Of a DNA stretch of 64,000 bases, positions 26,269 through 34,161 are shown piece after piece. The first letter of the stretch is position 1. Each line of letters opens with the position of its first letter. The notes beneath the pieces were generated by a model, which made no database searches, was not told the origin of the DNA, and worked only from the letters and a program-made list of their open reading frames with translations. The translations under genes and the position numbers were made by a program. The stretch covers positions 1 to 64,000 of the forward strand of contig NZ_JAAQOM010000026.1 in NCBI RefSeq assembly GCF_011682055.1, written 5' to 3'. Source of the DNA: Telluria antibiotica (GTDB lineage Bacteria; Pseudomonadota; Gammaproteobacteria; Burkholderiales; Burkholderiaceae_D).

Positions 26269-26940
26269 TTACAGGCCGACCAGGGCCGGCAGGCCGCTCA
26301 GGTCCTTGATTTCGTGGTAGTCGTAGCCCGGCGTGCCCGGTTCGTGGCCGCGGTTGACGAAGACCTTGTTCTTGATCCCCATGTCATGCGCGGACATCAG
26401 GTCGTAGCGCGGGCTCGACGACACGTGCAGCACGTCGTCCGGGCTGCAGCCCAGCTGGTCGAGCATGTATTCGAAAGCCTGCAGGCGGGGCTTGTAGGCG
26501 CCGGCCTGCTGCGCCGTGTAGACACGGTGGAAGGGTGCGCCCAGTTTTTCGACGTTGTACGGTAGCTGTTCGTCCATGGCGTTCGACAGGATCACCAGCT
26601 GGTATTCCTTGGCCAGCCTGGCCAGTGCGGCCGGCACGTCCGCGTGCGGGCCCCATGTCGGCACGGCGTCGTAGAACGTCATGCCTTCGTCGTCGCGGTA
26701 TTCGATCCCCCAGCGCTTGCACGTGCGCCGCACGGCGTTGCACAGGATCTCGTCGTACGGCTTCCAGTCGCCCATGACTTCGTCGAGGCGATAGGCGGCG
26801 AAATCGCGGGTGAACCGATGCATCTGTTCGGGTGCGATGCGGCCGGCGAAGAGTTCGCGCGCCACGTCGGACATGCGGAAATTGATCAGCGTGCCGTAGC
26901 AGTCGAAGGAAATGTATTTGGGCCGCAGGTGCCTAATCAC
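26269..26940 (-). CDS. HAD-superfamily hydrolase, haloacid dehalogenase type II-like (copy 2)
   Basis: 223 residues. Nucleophile D13 in ISFDCYGTLINF, then VILSNAMDE, YKPRLQAFEYMLDQLGC and VSSSPRYDLMSAHDMG. It shares the DCYGTLINF block and the general sequence with 17595-18296, so the two are paralogues in two neighbouring operons. It is separated from the upstream aldehyde dehydrogenase by 188 bases with no other gene, and may have its own promoter. The substrate is unknown; presence beside both oxidase and kinase modules suggests a shared side product. Confidence 0.85.
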   Translation of the reverse strand: MIRHLRPKYISFDCYGTLINFRMSDVARELFAGRIAPEQMHRFTRDFAAYRLDEVMGDWKPYDEILCNAVRRTCKRWGIEYRDDEGMTFYDAVPTWGPHADVPAALARLAKEYQLVILSNAMDEQLPYNVEKLGAPFHRVYTAQQAGAYKPRLQAFEYMLDQLGCSPDDVLHVSSSPRYDLMSAHDMGIKNKVFVNRGHEPGTPGYDYHEIKDLSGLPALVGL

Positions 26941-27128
26941 GTTGATGGTTCCTTTAGTCGATGGCTCAATCCGGGTCCGACAGCACGTCCAGGGACGCTG
27001 CCGTCTGCCTACGATTTAACCATTGCCGGTCTCGGCGAATGTCTTGTATTGGCGCGGTCAAAACACAGAATGCATGGTATTTTTCCACTGCAGCAGCATA
27101 TCTTGCCGCGCTTTCATCAGCCCCTCGC

Positions 27129-28607
27129 TCAGGCTGCGAAATCCACCAGGACGCTCTTGAAATGCAGGTTCGCCTCGAAGGCCTGGCGGCCCAGATCCTT
27201 GCCGATGCCGGAGCGCTTGTAGCCGCCGGTGGGAATGACGTAGTCGGAACTGCGCCCGTAGCGGTTGATCCACACCGTCCCGGCCTCGATGCCGCGCGCC
27301 AGACGCATGGCGCGGCCGATATCGGCCGTATGGATGCCGGCCGCGAGGCCGTAGTCCGGGTGGTCGGCCAGGGCCAGGGCCTGGTCCTCATCGTCGAACA
27401 CCTGCACGGTGATGACCGGGCCGAAGATTTCGTTCTTCACCGCGTCCATCGCGCTGTCGACCCGGGTCAGGATGGTCGGCTGGTAATAGGCGCCAGCGCC
27501 GACGACCGGGATGGCGCGGCCGCCCGCCACGATCTCCGCGCCGGCCGCCACCCCGCGCTGCACGATGCCGTCGATGCGCTGCATTTCGCGCCGGTTGATG
27601 ATCGGGCTCAGCGACGCGCCGCTGTCCCAGGTGGGTCCGGCCTGGAGCTCGGCGAACACGGCGGCGAGGCGCTCGATGAAGCGCTCGGCGATGGAGCGCT
27701 GCACGATCAGGCGCGAACCGGCCACGCACACCTGGCCGGCATTCAGCGTGATCGCGCGCGCCACCGTGCGCACGGTCTTTTCCAGGTCGGGCGCGTCGGC
27801 GAACACGATTTGCGGGCTCTTGCCGCCCAGTTCCAGCGTCACCGGCTTGGTGCCGCTCTCCGCGCATGCCGCCATGATCGCGGCGCCGGTACGGGTCGAA
27901 CCGGTGAACGTCATCTTGGCCACCTGCGGATGGCGGCACAAGGCGTCGCCGGTGGTGCGGCCGTCGCCCTGTACGATATTGAAGATCCCCTTCGGCACGC
28001 CGGCGGCGACCGCCAGTTCCGCCAGGCGCAGCACGCTGAACGGCGTGAGCTCGGACGGTTTCAATACCACCGCGTTGCCGGCGGCCAGCGCCGGTGCCAC
28101 CTTCCAGGAAGCCATCACCAGCGGCAGGTTCCAGGGCGCGATGGCGCCGACCACGCCGTAGGGCTCGGCGATCGTCATGCCGAGGTTGTCGCTGCGGGTT
28201 GCCGCGACATCGCCGCCGATCTTGTCGGCCCACTCGGCGAAGAAGCGGATGCCGTCGGCGGTGAAAGGCACGTCCCAGGCGGCCGCATCCTTGACCGGGC
28301 GGGTCGAGCCGACCGCCTCCAGGCGCGCCAGCGTCTGCACGTCGGCCTCGATCATGTCGGCCCAGCGGCGCAGGATGCGCGCCCGTTCGCGCGGCGCGCA
28401 GCGGCTCCAGTCGCTGGCCTTGAATGCCTGCGACGCATCCTGCACGGCCCGGTCGACCAGGTCGGCGCCGGCCACCGGCAGCGCGGCGTAGACCTGGCCG
28501 TCGGAGGGCCGCTCGACCGGCACCTCGCCGACGCCCTCCTCCACCAAGCGCCCATGGATAAAGTGCGCCGTGCGCACGTCGACCTGATTCGGATCGAAGC
28601 CTTCCAT
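27129..28607 (-). CDS. NAD(P)-dependent aldehyde dehydrogenase (paralogue 2)
   Basis: 492 residues, ALDH superfamily. PWNLPLVMASWKVAPALAAG, FTGSTRTGAAI, LELGGKSP (general base) and LNAGQVCVAGSR (catalytic Cys) are all present, and the C-terminal PTGGYKRSG block is shared with 9968-11452. The two proteins differ at scattered positions only, suggesting duplication within the cluster. It is the first gene of the minus-strand run that continues into the HAD, oxidase, transporter and opine-oxidase genes, and it is divergent from the GNAT genes. Probable role: oxidation of a semialdehyde from the neighbouring oxidases. Confidence 0.92.
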   Translation of the reverse strand: MEGFDPNQVDVRTAHFIHGRLVEEGVGEVPVERPSDGQVYAALPVAGADLVDRAVQDASQAFKASDWSRCAPRERARILRRWADMIEADVQTLARLEAVGSTRPVKDAAAWDVPFTADGIRFFAEWADKIGGDVAATRSDNLGMTIAEPYGVVGAIAPWNLPLVMASWKVAPALAAGNAVVLKPSELTPFSVLRLAELAVAAGVPKGIFNIVQGDGRTTGDALCRHPQVAKMTFTGSTRTGAAIMAACAESGTKPVTLELGGKSPQIVFADAPDLEKTVRTVARAITLNAGQVCVAGSRLIVQRSIAERFIERLAAVFAELQAGPTWDSGASLSPIINRREMQRIDGIVQRGVAAGAEIVAGGRAIPVVGAGAYYQPTILTRVDSAMDAVKNEIFGPVITVQVFDDEDQALALADHPDYGLAAGIHTADIGRAMRLARGIEAGTVWINRYGRSSDYVIPTGGYKRSGIGKDLGRQAFEANLHFKSVLVDFAA

Positions 28608-28695
28608 TCACTATCCCTTTCTCTCGTGCGAACAGGGCCGCTCGACCGCCGCGGGCGACCCGACTGTATGGAACGATTATAGGGTTGCGCCCAAA

Positions 28696-28706
28696 GCATT
28701 TTGTGC
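28696..28706. promoter_or_regulatory. Candidate Lrp-type operator GCA-N5-TGC (site 1)
   Basis: In the 241-base divergent gap between the aldehyde dehydrogenase and the first GNAT gene the minus strand reads GCACAAAATGC. The same GCA-N5-TGC arrangement with an A-rich centre recurs at 30676-30686 and 32872-32882. It lies 89 bases from the dehydrogenase start and about 143 from the GNAT start. Binding by the local Lrp proteins is inferred. Confidence 0.45.
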
Positions 28707-28848
28707 GGTTGCGATCCCGCCGGCCGGCACAAACCATGGTTTTGCCGCTGCCCGTGGTCGAATGTTTGGATTTTCATGACCCCATCGCCAGCGCCATCCG
28801 GGTGTGGCAATATTCTCGTCACTGAAGAGCCAAGCGGGAGCAAATCGC

Positions 28849-29712
28849 ATGAAAGATCGCACGACCGATAGCGCCATCCGGTACCGCCGCATGACGGCCG
28901 ACGACTTGCCCGCAGCGCACAAGTTGTCGCTGTCGGTGCTGTGGCCACACCGGCTCGAGGACTGGAAGTTCGTCCATGGCATGGGCGAAGGCATCGTCGC
29001 CGAAGACGAGACCGGCGTAATCGGCACGGCGATGTTCTGGCTGTATGGCCGGGACTATGCGTCGGTGGGCATGGTGATCGTCGCCCCCGAGCGCCAGAAG
29101 GCCGGCATCGGCCGCGGGATGGTGACGCGCATCCTGCGCGAAACGGGCGAGCGCAACGTACTGCTCCACGCCACCCGCAATCACCTCGCATTTTGCGAAA
29201 GCTTCGGTTTCTTCCAGATCGGCTGCGTGCACCAGCACCAGGGCAGCGTATTCCGCACGCCGTTCGTGCTGCTGGGCGAGGGCGAGCGGATCCGTCCCGT
29301 CGGCCCGCGCGACGAAGCCGTGCTCGCCGACCTGTCGCGGCGCGCGCTCGGCAGGTCGAGCACCGTCTCGCTCAAGCACCTGATGGAGGTCGCGAGCCTG
29401 GTCGCGATCGACCGCTACGGCGAGTTGATCGGCTACGCGGCGCTGCGCAAGTATGGGCTTGGCCATGTGATCGGCCCGGTGATCGCGCCCGACGCCGAGC
29501 GCGCCAAGGCGCTGATCGCCCACTGGGCCGGTTCGCGCGCCGGTTCGTTCGTCCGCCTCGACGTCCCTGATGCCAGCGGCTTGAGTTCCTGGCTGACGGA
29601 CATGGGCCTGGTGCAGGTGGAAGCGACCGTACCGATACTGGTGCGCGGCGAGGCGCCACGTCCCGACCCATCCATGACGCGCTTCGCCCTGCTCAGCCAA
29701 TCCCTGGGCTGA
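28849..29712 (+). CDS. Double-domain GNAT acetyltransferase (1)
   Basis: 287 residues holding an N-terminal GNAT domain and a second, more diverged acetyltransferase-like half. The acetyl-CoA loop is VIVAPERQKAGIGRGM (about 82-97). The second half (about 155-280) carries LVAIDRYGELIGYAALRKYG. This resembles YitH-type proteins. The ATG at 28849 has GGGAGC upstream. It is followed after 83 bases by a paralogue of the same layout. A GNAT next to AstE/DoeB-like deacylases and aminotransferases could acetylate an amine substrate or detoxify it; the acceptor is unknown. Confidence 0.82.
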   Translation: MKDRTTDSAIRYRRMTADDLPAAHKLSLSVLWPHRLEDWKFVHGMGEGIVAEDETGVIGTAMFWLYGRDYASVGMVIVAPERQKAGIGRGMVTRILRETGERNVLLHATRNHLAFCESFGFFQIGCVHQHQGSVFRTPFVLLGEGERIRPVGPRDEAVLADLSRRALGRSSTVSLKHLMEVASLVAIDRYGELIGYAALRKYGLGHVIGPVIAPDAERAKALIAHWAGSRAGSFVRLDVPDASGLSSWLTDMGLVQVEATVPILVRGEAPRPDPSMTRFALLSQSLG

Positions 29713-29755
29713 CGCGGCACGCAAGCGACGGCGGGCCGCGCCCGCCCGCCGCCGC

Positions 29756-29781
29756 CATCATCCCCATCATCCCCATCATCC
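29756..29781 (+). repeat. Short tandem repeat of CATCATCCCC
   Basis: Between the two GNAT genes a 10-base unit CATCATCCCC is repeated about 2.6 times, ending just before the ribosome site (ACAGGAG) of the second GNAT gene. It could slip during replication, but no function is evident. Confidence 0.6.
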
Positions 29782-29795
29782 GACAGGAGACCGAC

Positions 29796-30656
29796 ATGCT
29801 CACCGAAACCAATCTTGCCGCCATCACCTGCCGCCGCATGGACGACGGTGACATCGCCGCCGCCCATGCGCTGTCGCAGGCGGTGCGCTGGCCGCACCGC
29901 GCCGAGGACTGGCAGTTCGTGCTGCGCGTGGGTTCGGGATGGGTCGCCGAGCAGGACGGCGCCGTGATCGGCACCGGGTTGAGCTGGAAGCAGGGCGACC
30001 ACCATGCTTCGCTCGGCATGATCATCGTCTCGCCCGAGCGGCACGGCAAGGGCATCGGCCGCGAACTGATGCGACGGGTGCTGGAAGATCTCGGCGACCG
30101 CTGCATCCTGCTCAACGCAACCGCGGCCGGCCAGCCCCTGTACGAACGGATGGGCTTCGTGCCGCTCGGCACGCTGTGCCAGCACCAGGGCAGCATGGCG
30201 GCCATCCCCGCGGTCGTGCCCGCCGGCGGCGCGCGCGTGCGCCCGGCCGCGCCGCAAGACCTGCCGGCGATCGTCGCCCTGGCCAACCGCGCCACCGGCA
30301 TGGCGCGCGATGCGCTGGTGCGCGAACTGGCCGGCATCGCCGAAGTGTCGGTGCTCGAGCGCGACGGCGCGCCGGTCGGGTTTTCCATCATGCGCCAGTT
30401 CGGGCGCGGCCGCGTGATCGGCCCGCTGGTGGCGCCCGACGCGGAGGGCGCCAAGGCGCTGGTGGCGCACTGGTCGGACGCCTACGCGGGCACCTTCGTC
30501 CGCATCGACATCGACGACGCCACCGGCCTCGGTCCGTGGCTGGAACAGGCCGGCCTGGCGCGGGTCGACACCGCGGTGATCATGGCCCGCAACGGCGAGC
30601 CGCGCCGCGATGCCGACATCACGCAATTTGCGATCATCAACCAGGCCTTGTGCTGA
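29796..30656 (+). CDS. Double-domain GNAT acetyltransferase (2)
   Basis: 286 residues, a paralogue of 28849-29712 with the same two-domain design. The acetyl-CoA loop is IIVSPERHGKGIGREL (about 72-87), followed by YERMGFVPLGTLCQHQGS. The second half has VSVLERDGAPVGFSIMRQFG and a conserved VIGPLVAPDAEGAKAL block that the first copy shares (VIGPVIAPDAERAKAL). A good ribosome site (AGGAG) precedes the ATG. The tandem arrangement shows duplication in place. Substrate unknown. Confidence 0.82.
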   Translation: MLTETNLAAITCRRMDDGDIAAAHALSQAVRWPHRAEDWQFVLRVGSGWVAEQDGAVIGTGLSWKQGDHHASLGMIIVSPERHGKGIGRELMRRVLEDLGDRCILLNATAAGQPLYERMGFVPLGTLCQHQGSMAAIPAVVPAGGARVRPAAPQDLPAIVALANRATGMARDALVRELAGIAEVSVLERDGAPVGFSIMRQFGRGRVIGPLVAPDAEGAKALVAHWSDAYAGTFVRIDIDDATGLGPWLEQAGLARVDTAVIMARNGEPRRDADITQFAIINQALC

Positions 30657-30675
30657 CAGGCTTGACGCCGACGAC

Positions 30676-30686
30676 GCAGAAAATGC
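30676..30686. promoter_or_regulatory. Candidate Lrp-type operator GCA-N5-TGC (site 2)
   Basis: The 146-base gap before the class III aminotransferase contains CGCAGAAAATGCCGAA (30675-30690). This differs by one base from the sequence before the tartrate-dehydrogenase-like gene (32871-32886). The core is GCAGAAAATGC, 117 bases before the ATG. The near identity of two 16-base non-coding segments argues for a shared regulator, most simply the Lrp protein encoded at 32301. Confidence 0.5.
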
Positions 30687-30802
30687 CGAATCCCTCCGCA
30701 AAACGCAATTTCCGTTGATTTGGCATACCCTTTCCGCAAGCTAACGCTGCCAGGGTCTGGCTACCATAAGCGAAGATCATTCGCCCCGAAACCGGACCCA
30801 TC

Positions 30803-32188
30803 ATGCACAACACCGAACTTACCGAACTGGCCTCGCTGGACCGCGCCCACCTCATCCATCCAGTCGTGAACTACCGCAGCCATGAGCAGCGCGGCGCCAC
30901 GATCCTCGTGTCCGGCCATGGCGTCTACCTGAACGATGCCCAGGGCAACGAGCTGCTGGACGCGTTTTCCGGCCTGTGGTGCGTCAACGTCGGCTACGGC
31001 CAGGAAAGCGTCGTGCGCGCAGCGACCGAACAGATGCGCCAGCTTCCCTACGCGACCAGCTATTTCCACTTCGCGTCGGAGCCCGCCATCCGTTTGGCGG
31101 CGCGCCTGGTAGAACTGGCGCCGGCATCGCTGCGCCACGTGTATTTCACGCTGGGCGGCTCGGACGCGGTCGACGCGGCGATCCGTTTCATCACGTATTA
31201 CTTCAATTCGACCGGCCGCCCGCAAAAGAAGCATTTCATTTCACTGGAACGCGGCTACCACGGCTCGTCGTCGCAGGGATCGGGCCTGACCGCCATCGCG
31301 GCTTTCCATCAGAATTTCGACCTGCCGCTGCCGCACCAGCACAAGATCCCGTCGCCCTACCCCTACCGCAACGAAGCTGGACAGGACCCGCAGGCCATCA
31401 TCGGCGCGTCGGTGGCGGCCCTGCGCGCCAAGGTCGCGGCGCTGGGGGCGGACAACGTGGCGGCGTTCTTCTGCGAGCCGGTGCAAGGCTCGGGCGGCGT
31501 GATCGTGCCGCCCAAGGGCTGGCTCAAGGCCATGCGCGAAGCCTGCCGCGAACTGGACATCCTGTTCGTGGTGGACGAGGTCATCACCGGATTCGGCCGC
31601 ACCGGTCCGCTGTTCGCGTGCGAAGCGGAAGACGTGCAACCGGACCTGATGACGATCGCCAAGGGCCTGACGGCGGGCTATGCGCCGATGGGCGCCGTGC
31701 TGATGTCGGACGCGGTGTATTGCGCCATTGCCGACGGCGCGCCGGGCATGCCGGTCGGGCATGGCCACACCTATTCCGCGCACCCGGTCAGCGCCGCAGT
31801 GGCCCTGGAAGTGCTGCGCCTGTACGAGGAAGGCGGCCTGCTGGCCAACGGTGTGGCGCAAACGCCCCATTTCGAGGCGGGCTTGCGCGAGATGCTGTCC
31901 CATCCTCTGGTGGGCGAGGCGCGCAACCGCGGCTTGCTGGGGGCACTGGAACTGGTGGCGGACAAGGGCGCGAAGACGCGCTTCGACCCGGCGCTCAAGC
32001 TCAGCGAGCGCATCGCCGCCGCGGCCTACCGCAACCGCGTCATCTTCCGCGCGTTCGGCGACAACATCCTCGGCTTCGCGCCGGCACTGTGCTACACCGC
32101 CAGCGAGTTCGAACTCCTGTTCGCGCGCCTGAAGAAAACCCTGGACGAGGTGCTGGACGAGCCGGACGTGCGCCGGTCCGTCAAATAG
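30803..32188 (+). CDS. Class III (omega) aminotransferase, DoeD/diaminobutyrate-transaminase-like
   Basis: 461 residues. Motifs are LDAFSGLWCVNVGYG (about 51-65), FTLGGSDAVDAAI, the cofactor Asp in VVDEVITGFGRTG (about 255-267) and the PLP lysine in MTIAKGLTAGYAPMG (about 287). This is the omega-amino acid:pyruvate/diaminobutyrate transaminase branch, unlike the phospholyase-like paralogue at 15200-16537. In ectoine loci the equivalent (DoeD/Atf) makes aspartate semialdehyde from diaminobutyrate. Here it lies beside an Lrp gene and upstream of a semialdehyde dehydrogenase, consistent with an amine to aldehyde to acid route. Confidence 0.87.
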   Translation: MHNTELTELASLDRAHLIHPVVNYRSHEQRGATILVSGHGVYLNDAQGNELLDAFSGLWCVNVGYGQESVVRAATEQMRQLPYATSYFHFASEPAIRLAARLVELAPASLRHVYFTLGGSDAVDAAIRFITYYFNSTGRPQKKHFISLERGYHGSSSQGSGLTAIAAFHQNFDLPLPHQHKIPSPYPYRNEAGQDPQAIIGASVAALRAKVAALGADNVAAFFCEPVQGSGGVIVPPKGWLKAMREACRELDILFVVDEVITGFGRTGPLFACEAEDVQPDLMTIAKGLTAGYAPMGAVLMSDAVYCAIADGAPGMPVGHGHTYSAHPVSAAVALEVLRLYEEGGLLANGVAQTPHFEAGLREMLSHPLVGEARNRGLLGALELVADKGAKTRFDPALKLSERIAAAAYRNRVIFRAFGDNILGFAPALCYTASEFELLFARLKKTLDEVLDEPDVRRSVK

Positions 32189-32300
32189 GCGGCGACGCGA
32201 CACCGCGGTGCGCTTGTCGGAACTACTTATTTACTGCTGGCACCGCGCCTGTTAGCATGCTGCTTAACTATTGCGAAACTCTCAGGAGTAGCGACGCACG

Positions 32301-32798
32301 ATGATGCCGGAAGCGCTAAAACTCGACCGTATTGATGTTCGTATACTCGGCCACCTGCAGGCCAACGGCCGCATCACCAACGTCGACCTCGCCGATGCGG
32401 TCGGCCTGTCCCCCAGCCCTTGCCTGATCCGGGTCAAGCGGCTGGAAAAGGCCGGGTACATCACCGGCTACGGCGCCCTGATCCAGATGGAAAAACTCGG
32501 CACGATGCAAGTCGTGTTCACCCAGGTGACGCTGTCGGACCACCGGCGCGAGGATTTCGTGAAGTTCGAGACCGCCATCCGCAAGATCGACGAGGTGGTC
32601 GAATGCCACCTGGTCAGCGGCGGCTTCGACTACCTGCTCAAATTCGTCACGCGCAGCGTCGGGCATTACCAGACCATCATGGAAGAAGTACTGGAACGCA
32701 GCGCCAGCATCGAAAAGTACTTCAGCTACATCGTCATCAAGTCGCCGTTCGTCAAGACCCACTATCCGATCGAGAAGCTGTTCTCGTCCCACGAGTAA
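32301..32798 (+). CDS. Lrp/AsnC-family transcriptional regulator (2), DoeX-like
   Basis: 165 residues with the helix-turn-helix at about 10-60 (LDRIDVRILGHLQANGRITN, then AVGLSPSPCLIRVKRL) and the RAM domain after it (VVECHLVSGGFDYLLKF). It follows the aminotransferase by 112 bases and ends just before a strong terminator. The gap upstream holds a TTAGCATGCTGCTTAA dyad near 32250 that may be an autoregulatory site. The position matches asnC/doeX of ectoine gene clusters. Confidence 0.92.
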   Translation: MMPEALKLDRIDVRILGHLQANGRITNVDLADAVGLSPSPCLIRVKRLEKAGYITGYGALIQMEKLGTMQVVFTQVTLSDHRREDFVKFETAIRKIDEVVECHLVSGGFDYLLKFVTRSVGHYQTIMEEVLERSASIEKYFSYIVIKSPFVKTHYPIEKLFSSHE

Positions 32799-32814
32799 GC
32801 GGCTCGCCACGCCG

Positions 32815-32839
32815 AAGGGCGGCCGGCCTGGCCGCCCTT
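32815..32839 (+). terminator. Hairpin terminator after the Lrp gene
   Basis: A perfect 10-bp stem (AAGGGCGGCC at 32815-32824 with its complement at 32830-32839) lies 17 bases after the Lrp stop, with a short T-rich stretch (CGCTTTTCC) beyond. It closes the GNAT-aminotransferase-Lrp unit. Confidence 0.75.
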
Positions 32840-32871
32840 CCTGCGCTTTTCCCTCCCCGCCTGCGCACGCC

Positions 32872-32882
32872 GCAGAACATGC
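32872..32882. promoter_or_regulatory. Candidate Lrp-type operator GCA-N5-TGC (site 3)
   Basis: GCAGAACATGC, within CGCAGAACATGCCGAA (32871-32886), lies 149 bases before the tartrate-dehydrogenase-like gene. It matches site 2 at 15 of 16 positions and site 1 in the GCA-N5-TGC core. The rest of the 231-base gap holds the preceding terminator and no gene. Confidence 0.5.
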
Positions 32883-33030
32883 CGAAGCCGCGCTAAAAAA
32901 CATTGTTTGTGCCGGCGGTGCCCCGCTCTATGGATACTTCGATCTCGGGACTGGCACTAAGATCGAATCATCATCCACCGCCGGGCAAACCCCGCCCAGC
33001 CCATTATTTGACCTGCAAAAACGGATCCTT

Positions 33031-34146
33031 ATGGCCAAGCACTCATTCAATATCGCTGTCATCGCCGGAGACGGCATCGGCAAGGAAGTCATGCCGGAAG
33101 GCTTGCGCGTGCTCGACGCCGCCGCCAGGCGCTTCGGCATCGCACTCCATTACAAGCACATCGAATGGTCCAGCTGCGACTACTACGCGACCCACGGCAA
33201 GATGATGCCGGACGACTGGAAAGCACAGCTGGCCGGCGTGGATGCGATCTATTTCGGCGCCGTCGGCTGGCCGGACGCGGTGCCCGACCATGTCTCGCTG
33301 TGGGGCTCGATCCTGAAATTCCGCCGTGAATTCGACCAGTACATCAACCTGCGCCCGGCGCGCCTGTTCGAAGGCGTGGCCTGCCCGCTGGCCAACCGCA
33401 AGCCGGGCGACATCGACTTCATGATCGTGCGCGAAAACACCGAAGGCGAATACAGCTCGGTGGGCGGCGTGATGTACGAAGGGACCGAGCGTGAAGTCGT
33501 CATGCAGCAATCGGTGTTCTCGCGCCATGGCGCCGACCGTTTGTTGAAATTCGCGTTCGAACTCGCCCGCAAGCGCGAGCGCAAGCACCTGACGGTAGCC
33601 ACCAAGAGCAACGGCATCGCGGTCAGCATGCCGTGGTGGGACGGCCGCGCGGCGGCCATCGCGGCGGATTATCCGGACGTACGCTGGGACAAGCAGCACA
33701 TCGACATCCTCTCGGCCCGCTTCGTGCTGCAGCCGCAACGCTTCGACGTGGTCGCGGCAACCAACCTGTTCGGCGACATCCTGTCCGACCTCGGCCCCGC
33801 CTGCACCGGCACCCTGGGCCTGGCGCCGTCGGCCAACCTGAACCCGGAACGCAGCTTCCCGTCGCTGTTCGAACCGGTACACGGCTCGGCGCCAGACATC
33901 TACGGCAAGAACATCGCCAACCCCATCGGGATGATCTGGTCCGGCGCCATGATGCTCGACTTCATCGATCAGAGCGGCACCGTGGGCCGCCAGGCGCACG
34001 ACGCGATCCTCGCCGCCATCGAACAGGTATTGGCGGACGGTCCGCGCACGCCGGACCTGGGCGGCGCCGCTTCGACCACGGACATGGGCAAGGCCATCGC
34101 CGCGGCGGTGGAGCGCGCTGCGGTTCCGGCCCGCGATTTCATCTAA
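33031..34146 (+). CDS. ttuC: Tartrate dehydrogenase/D-malate dehydrogenase (decarboxylating) family
   Basis: 371 residues of the isocitrate/isopropylmalate dehydrogenase family, TtuC/DmlA branch. Seen are the opening VIAGDGIGKEVMPEGLRVLD, the substrate arginine region LRPARLFEGV, VRENTEGEYSSVGG (about 136-149), the NLFGDILSDLGP metal-binding Asp block and the C-terminal cofactor loop PVHGSAPDIYGKNIANP. It catalyses NAD-dependent oxidative decarboxylation of tartrate or D-malate (for example to pyruvate). It heads the unit with the semialdehyde dehydrogenase and the second AstE-like gene. Isopropylmalate dehydrogenase is less likely from the residues around the active site and the context. Confidence 0.85.
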   Translation: MAKHSFNIAVIAGDGIGKEVMPEGLRVLDAAARRFGIALHYKHIEWSSCDYYATHGKMMPDDWKAQLAGVDAIYFGAVGWPDAVPDHVSLWGSILKFRREFDQYINLRPARLFEGVACPLANRKPGDIDFMIVRENTEGEYSSVGGVMYEGTEREVVMQQSVFSRHGADRLLKFAFELARKRERKHLTVATKSNGIAVSMPWWDGRAAAIAADYPDVRWDKQHIDILSARFVLQPQRFDVVAATNLFGDILSDLGPACTGTLGLAPSANLNPERSFPSLFEPVHGSAPDIYGKNIANPIGMIWSGAMMLDFIDQSGTVGRQAHDAILAAIEQVLADGPRTPDLGGAASTTDMGKAIAAAVERAAVPARDFI

Positions 34147-34161
34147 CCAGGAATTCCGATC

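Noticed and set aside
29756-29781. CRISPR-like repeat
   Set aside because: The unit is 10 bases, directly tandem, without spacers; no cas genes are present.
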